Assembly: GCA_028023455.1 (NCBI GenBank)
Contig: JAQFVV010012397.1
Location: forward strand, 3,676,888 to 3,740,887
DNA: 64,000 nucleotides
Reading direction: 5' to 3'
From: Epiperipatus broadwayi
Lineage: Eukaryota > Onychophora > Udeonychophora > Euonychophora > Peripatidae
A program made the position numbers and the translations under genes. The first letter of the stretch is position 1. Each line of letters opens with the position of its first letter. Positions 58,201 through 64,000 of the stretch are shown piece after piece. The notes under the pieces are model-generated. The model saw only the letters and a list, made by a program, of their open reading frames with translations, was not told the DNA's origin and did not search any database.

Positions 58201-59260
58201 TAGAAGCTATTAATTACCAATAAAATACACAATAACTAGTTATTAAATGTTACACATTCTACTCTGGTAGTAATTTTGAAATAAATTGCTTTTATCTGTT
58301 ATATATAAATTTATTGTATATAGTAAAATAAACTCATATATATACAATTTCTAGTTTTAACCAATCAACCAAACACTGTATTATATACAATGTTGAAAAA
58401 ACACTATATTAGTTATATTTAATTATATATATAAGACGTATGCTTATGTCTATTTATATATAACCTTCAAATACTTAAATTTATTAATATCAAAAATAAA
58501 TCATTTATTTAATAATGAATTAAATCAAAGAATAAATTTATTACTTCAAAGTTTATTTTATAAACTAAATAATATGTAACATGTTTACATATATTTTATC
58601 ATGATATTTTCAGGAAATATTTTTGCTTTTTATGTGGAATGTGTAGAACAATTGAAATGTTTCAGATATCATAATAAAAACCATATTAATAAAGGTTTTC
58701 TGAGGAACAATTCTTTATTTTTAATATGCTTTGTAGAGAAAAGAAATAAAGTTTATAAATCAATATAAGACTTTTTTTTAAATGCACAAATCAAATATAT
58801 AATTCATCAGAACAATATATAAAATATATTATTGTAAGCTTTATGAAAAACAGTATATAAGATAAACAAATATTGTTTAATAAACTAAAGTTAGCTTTAA
58901 GCTGTTTTATAAAACATTTGGACAAAAATAATTAAAAGCATTTAGGCAAAAATAATTAAAAACATTTAAAATAAAACATTATCAAAATATTATAAGATAA
59001 AAAAGATAAAATCTAAATAAATAACGAAACAAAACAATTCCTAAATTTAATCTCTCCCCCCCCCCCCCAAATTAAAGAAATAAAAAACAAAAGCACGGTA
59101 TGACTTGTTATTGAATAGCTTCGCAAAACAATGCATTTTGTTTTGTTTTAAAGGAAAGGAAGTCAATCATAAGCTCATAATCCATCGGACTATGACATCT
59201 CCCCCACTAGTAATGAAGCTTCTATCATACCTCATATTCTTCAGCTAATGGTAGTTAAAT
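58201..59260. other. A+T-rich DNA, no recognisable gene
   Basis: Contains a C-homopolymer of 13-14 bases at about 59055-59069, unusual in this background. Nothing else seen. Confidence 0.55.
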
Positions 59261-59465
59261 TTAAACCACTAAACATCACATTATCACCATTTTTTATGCA
59301 TACACAAACTGTTTACACAGAGGCAAAACTTTCCACACAGTAGTGCAAAACAGAATAATCAATGGACAGATAGGAATTGTATACACAACCCTTCCTGCAT
59401 CCATTGATTATTCTGGCTTGCACAGAGTGGCGCTATTGTGTGGAAAGTTTTGGCCCTGTGTAAGA
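59261..59465. repeat. Family A foldback, short
   Basis: The left side reads the outer end (ACTAAACATCACATTATCAC) and the unit start. The right side, from about 59390, is its inverse (GCATCCATTGATTATTCTGG and on). The ribozyme-bearing centre is deleted; only about 35 bp of unrelated or eroded sequence lies between the arms. Confidence 0.75.
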
Positions 59466-60595
59466 TAGCTAGATTTCTATTATCAACCACTATTAGGTGC
59501 CTAATTGTATTGACTATGACCATCCGTCTGATTTAATATTTACTAAACCTGAATTCGGACCCCAGATTATATGGGCATAACAAACAGATGTACCAATTAA
59601 TATTCAACAAATACTTGCAAGTTTCAGTTCAAAATTTCAGCAATATGCTGTAGAGATCATTTTTTGAGTTGTCCAAAATAGCATATTTATCAATATATTC
59701 TAAATCTAAACGTCAAAAGATGGCATTTAATTTTTGCTTAATAAAATAATTTAATTTTATATGTGAAATAAACAAAATTAAAGAAAAAATCAAATTATAA
59801 AATATGTTTTATTTTATAGCCGCCAATTATTACACACCAATGCGCATGCACACACAAAAAGTATTCTAAATCAACATTCCATATTATAATGCATCTTTTA
59901 TTATATTTATCTATCTATATATATATAAAGAAAAGTGTTGACAACATATGCTTCAATTTTATTACAGAATTTAAATACCTATTTATATCTCAGACTTAAT
60001 ATTGGAAATCAATATTTGTTATTTAGGTGCATAAAAGGTGTTTTTTAATCATCATCTAATATTCTTTCAAATTAATGTTTTTTTTGTCCTGACATATTTT
60101 GTTATACGTACGTAAGTAAAAGTTTAATTATATATTTTAAAAAAGCATCGTCGCTTGTGAAAAATTTTAACTTAACTATATTGCAGACGCATTTTACCTT
60201 TTTTTAATTAAACACAAAGAATATGTTTAATAAAGGTTTTTCTTTGAACTATTGATTCTTTTGGCTCGCAAAATATGGCGTAAAATGTAAGATGCTAGTT
60301 CAGTTACATTAAACATTTTTAAACATTTGTTTTATATATTTGCAATTATGTATATAAATAGTTAACAGCGTATACACAAATAGTTATCAGCGTGTATATA
60401 TAATAAAAGATTTTCAAAAAGAGAAAAAAAATAATGTTCACACAGACAAATAAATTTATAAAACTTTCATTATACACGAACGATTTTTAATAAAAGAGAT
60501 GAAGTACAACTGTTGAACAAAAATAATTTCAGTAGCTCTCCAAAAAGTATTAAAATAAGACATTAAATAATTCCTGATTAGTGAGATAAATTATT
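59466..60595. other. A+T-rich DNA, no recognisable gene
   Basis: I see nothing recognisable. Confidence 0.5.
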
Positions 60596-60898
60596 AAAAC
60601 AGGCAAAATTCTCCATATAGTAGTGCCACTCAGCCAGAGTAATCAATGGATGCCAGAATGCTTGTGCATAAAATCCTTATCTAGTGCCTATTCATTCAAT
60701 ATCCCCAGACCAGTTTCTAGCTTGTGGCTTTCATCAGTAAAAGCACTAGATAGGGAGTTTTTGCACAAGCCTTCTGGCATCCATTGACTACTCTGGCTTG
60801 CACTGAATGGCACTACTGTATGGAGAGTTTTTCCTGTTTTAATAATAGTTATGAGCAAGCATAAGAAATAGTGATCATGTGATGTTTAGTGGTTTAAT
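60596..60898. repeat. Family A foldback
   Basis: Left arm from GGCAAAATTCTCCATATAGT (60602) runs through the ribozyme to about 60742. The right arm (60743-60898) is inverted and continues to the unit's outer end (GTGATCATGTGATGTTTAGT, 60871-60890). The turn falls within stem I of the ribozyme. Confidence 0.8.
60702..60737 (-). ncRNA. Hammerhead ribozyme-like core, family A (60.7 kb copy)
   Basis: Minus strand: CTGATGA (60731-60737), AGC/GCU stem II with an A.A first position, GAAA, stem III ACUGGU, cleavage base C, TGGGGA. The core is complete. The 5' strand of stem I is lost because the inverted copy begins there. Confidence 0.65.
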
Positions 60899-62079
60899 AA
60901 ATTATTATGCCATAAATTACATTATCAAAATTATTAATTTGAGTTTTGTTTTATCTCATGAATATCTAGATAACTATTTACTGACCAATATTAGACGATT
61001 AGCTAAATTGACAATGAATTGGTACTTAAAAGTTTGCTTATAAATCTTCTACTATCTAAAAATTTTCAAGTTGTAATTATTCTAGTTGCAGAGTCATAAG
61101 CATGGTAGATGATATGCTGACAATTAAGGCAAGAATTTTTTTATATACATTATGTAAACATATGAACTAAATGCCAATATTAATGCTGTATATTTGGAGA
61201 AAGCATTTAAAATATTAAATTCAAATATAATGTATATTTAGTGCTGAGCTCTATTGCCAAAGATAAGTGTTGTATTAGTAATGCATTTAGTTTATTATAG
61301 TTCATGATGAAATTTTCATAGTCATGTACCCATATCTATAATATCTATTAAAATAGATAAATTTATTATTTAGTATTTTTGTTCTGCAAAAAAGCAGCTT
61401 ACAATAATTTATAGAAGAATATTTAGAGATTTTAACCCATGGTTGTATTGAATCATTCAGTTCTATAATTATATCCATAAATAGAATAACCATTAAATGA
61501 CTATAGCTATATTAGATTGATTTATGAAATTATTTGACATCATTATGTTAGAAACACTTAAAATCATTTCTTTTTATTTATTTTTTGTTTAATATTTTTG
61601 TTTTCCCAATTGAACATATGTTCATAGATATATGCATGGTCTACTTCCTCAGACACATCTGTTTTTTTCTCTTAAATCATTACTTTGTGTTTTTTAACAT
61701 GCAATGGCCATAACATGGTTTATAAATGTACAAACTACAAGTGGTATTTAATCCTGTTTCTAAAAAAGAGTATTTAATTTATATAAATATCATTTCAAAT
61801 TTGATTTTTTTATTATAAGCATTATTTGCAATAAATATTATAATATTTGTATAAAAATATAGCCATAAAATTGTAAAAATTGACAGATAATATTATTTTT
61901 CTTTAGTTTGTTGATTTTTTACAATTGGTTATTATAACAAAATAAATTTGCTTTTTATTATTGTAGTTATTAGTTGTAATAAGTTTTATATGTGTCATAA
62001 AAAGTAAATAAAAAAAGGGATAATTTGAAAAAAGCGAAAAAAAATTATAGCTATTTAAACTATAAGCAGTATGTTATTA
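60899..62079. other. A+T-rich DNA, no recognisable gene
   Basis: ORF 61302-61493 is unrecognised. Nothing supported. Confidence 0.5.
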
Positions 62080-64000
62080 ATGCTACCCAAACTAAAAAAC
62101 AATCCAAAACATTTAACATTAGAAAGTTCATATTTAAATATAATAAATCAAAATGTACCTAATATGTATGACTCAAACCAAAATCATTAATCCCAAAAAT
62201 TAAAAAAAAGATGAAAATAAATCCTATCTCTGATAGCAAGGAAAGCATCCATACTTCTGATTGCGAGGTAAGTTCTTCAGCCAATGTTTTGTCCACCAAC
62301 TTGATAAACCTAAAAACAGGTAATTCTATTAATTTACAATCACAAAATCCTCAATATATCAAAAAATAATTAAAATCAATGAAATTAAATTGAATAAATT
62401 AACATCTCAAAAAAAAGCCTGGAGCCTAGAACATAATGCTAATCCAAGTAATACTTATGTTATGGCTGACAATGACACAATTGATCTAAGCATTAATATT
62501 CAATCTATAACCCAAGCTCACATTAATCACCAAAACAAAGACTTAATCATGCCAAATATTTCAATTAATTATTTTCAACAAACTCAAATTCATGATAGAG
62601 AGCAAAATATTAAAATGCTTGCCTCCACTAAAATTTCTTCGAGAGGTTCTTCATCCAATACATCCCCTGAGTCAGAAGAGGAGCCTCAAAATCCAGTTAT
62701 AAAACTACAACAAATAAAACCATGTCCTGAAATAATTAATAGCACTAGTAAATTAGAAAACTCACCTAAAAATTTAAATTTAATCAGCTCCCCAAATAAA
62801 AAAACTTCATTAAATGAATTGCTAGACATACGTTTATGAGGCCCCAACTATAACATAGAATACAACAGTGATTATGTTTCAACTCAGCAAACACTTTTAG
62901 AAATTGCAGAACAAGAATCTAACACACATTTTACTTCATATGAAACCGAAATGATAAATAAAAAATTATTTATAAACCATAAAAACCCCTCAAATAAGTC
63001 TAAAACTGCAAATAACATACCTGCCAAAAAAGATCATCCGTATACTTTTAAAAAAATGAAACTACAATTTTCAAACAATAGAACCCAGCAAACAACAGAA
63101 CAAAGCATATCTAATTCTCAAATAATTAATGAGAAAAGCTCAAATAAACAAAAGAAAAGTCGCACCAAAACATACACATACACATATGATAGCTGAGACC
63201 TAGAAAACACTGATGGCAGCATTGAAAATCAATCAGAAGATGACCCAAATAAAAATAAAAATAAACAACAACCTAATAACACAATTTTAAACAAACAACA
63301 AACAAAGTATCCATTAACAACCACTCATCAAAAGAAATAAGTAATATTTCATCAGAGATGATTCAAAATGACAATGCATATCTTATTAATAGTGATGAAT
63401 TCTCAGAACTCGATGTCAGTGCCCAATCAGACTCCATGACTGAAAAGAACCATTCAAAACCTAAATCATAATTTAAAAATAATTCACAATCACCAGAAAC
63501 ACTTCAAAGCAGTAATTTTCTTAAAAAATCTAAAATAAATGAAGATGAAGCCTCTCTAACAACAGATGCAACTTCAATCACTTTAGCTTCTTGGAAATCC
63601 AATCTTCCACTTGAAGTGCTAAATGGAAGCTCCCCCCCTCAACCATTAAAACAAATCAAAATATTAAAAAATCATCTACCATAACTAATTCTGACACCAA
63701 TATTGCCCAAACCAATAAGGGAAATCCCCTAAAAGACATATTACATAATATTAAAAAAACTAAATTTATATATGCAAATATTACAAAAAATCGGCACATC
63801 TCAGTAAGTTAATACTATGCAACTACCGGTCAATAATTCTTCTCTTGCAAATAGTAAACCAACTTACCAAGACAATCTCTCAAATATAGAAACACCTGAT
63901 TTAATGATGTTAGACCTAATTGAACCAACCATTGACCCTCAAAATAATGAAACTCACCCAAGCCCAACTATTAACTCATTCAATTCAGCTAACTTTAGTG
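62080..64000 (+). pseudogene. Broken Ser/Asn/Lys-rich coding region, possible LINE ORF1
   Basis: A plus-strand coding-like stretch. It starts at ATG 62080 (MLPKLKNNPKHLTLESSYLN), continues in other frames from 62211 (SDSKESIHTSDCEVSSSANV) and 62333-62839 (149 aa; SSRGSSSNTSPESEEEPQNP), then 62951-63196, 63330-63470 and 63830-64000. It is low-complexity, hydrophilic and rich in Ser, Asn, Gln, Lys and Glu, without Cys/His motifs, as expected of a disordered protein. Base composition is C-richer on this strand than in the flanking DNA. It resembles 55140-55350 in style, which precedes a LINE RT, so an ORF1 of that LINE is a reasonable guess. It runs off the window end. I do not recognise a domain. 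Confidence 0.5.

Noticed and set aside
62080-64000. Alternative genetic code (TGA read as Trp)
   Set aside because: There are also TAA stops and frameshifts, and the other coding relics in the window use ordinary decay. A pseudogene explains it better than recoding.

Overview
The window is A+T-rich eukaryotic DNA (well over two thirds A+T by eye) that looks like the intergenic or intronic, repeat-packed genome of an invertebrate animal. The evidence is the mix of metazoan retrotransposons (Ty3/gypsy with long LTRs, CR1-like, RTE-like and zf-RVT LINEs), a ZBED-type hAT DNA transposon, a tRNA-derived SINE, and long (TAA)n, (TA)n and (TG)n microsatellites. I cannot name the species. A mollusc such as a cephalopod, a flatworm, a cnidarian or an arachnid would all fit. 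I see no intact host gene, no rRNA, no functional tRNA and no CRISPR array.

Layout. 1-4.1 kb: copies of a ~480-bp repeat family (family E). 6.2-7.2 kb: a 5'-truncated LINE 3' end caught between two (TAA)n tracts. 8.0-8.8 kb and 10.0-11.0 kb: two more tandem/inverted repeat families (A and B). 9.4-9.96 kb: an RTE-like relic. 11.9-12.7 kb: a RT relic. 13.2-16.65 kb: a long but decayed minus-strand LINE, followed by a deleted plus-strand relative at 16.7-17.96 kb and an RTE endonuclease fragment at 18.15-18.7 kb. 19.4-19.6 kb: a foldback element with perfect 45-bp arms (family C). 20.3-20.6 kb: a 144-bp tandem duplication. 20.7-28.2 kb: featureless A+T-rich DNA. 28.2-30.6 kb: a 5' CR1-like LINE with an SGNH-esterase-like ORF1 and an endonuclease. 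32.9-41.3 kb: a complete-length Ty3/gypsy element with ~1.96-kb LTRs, intact-looking gag and broken pol. 44.2-45.7 kb: an inverted array of four family E units around a (TA)n tract. 46.7-47.4 kb: RTE-like RT relic. 47.8-50.4 kb: hAT element with matching terminal inverted repeats. 51.4 kb: short SINE with an 18-bp target-site duplication. 55.1-57.9 kb: another LINE relic interrupted by a family A dimer. 57.9-58.2 kb: foldback (family D). 59.3 and 60.6 kb: family A foldbacks. 62.1-64 kb: a broken Ser/Asn/Lys-rich coding region running off the window.

The most interesting signal is that four unrelated-looking non-coding repeat families (A, B, C, E; units of about 440-490 bp for A, B and E) each carry a hammerhead-ribozyme-like core: a CUGAUGA box, a stem II, a GAAA box, a tiny palindromic stem III, a NUH cleavage triplet and a complementary stem I. 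The units of A, B and E lie head-to-tail as dimers and also head-to-head as palindromes. This is the architecture of animal retrozymes or of Penelope-like element pseudo-LTRs, and family E additionally has RNA polymerase III box A/box B-like motifs. Several copies are decayed at the CpG that joins stem II to the GAAA box, and at least one copy shows paired (compensatory) changes in stem I.

Every protein-coding element has lost reading frames or catalytic residues, so the window records successive waves of transposition rather than an operating gene system. Nested insertions give a relative order: family E inside the 13-16 kb LINE, and family A inside the 55-58 kb LINE.
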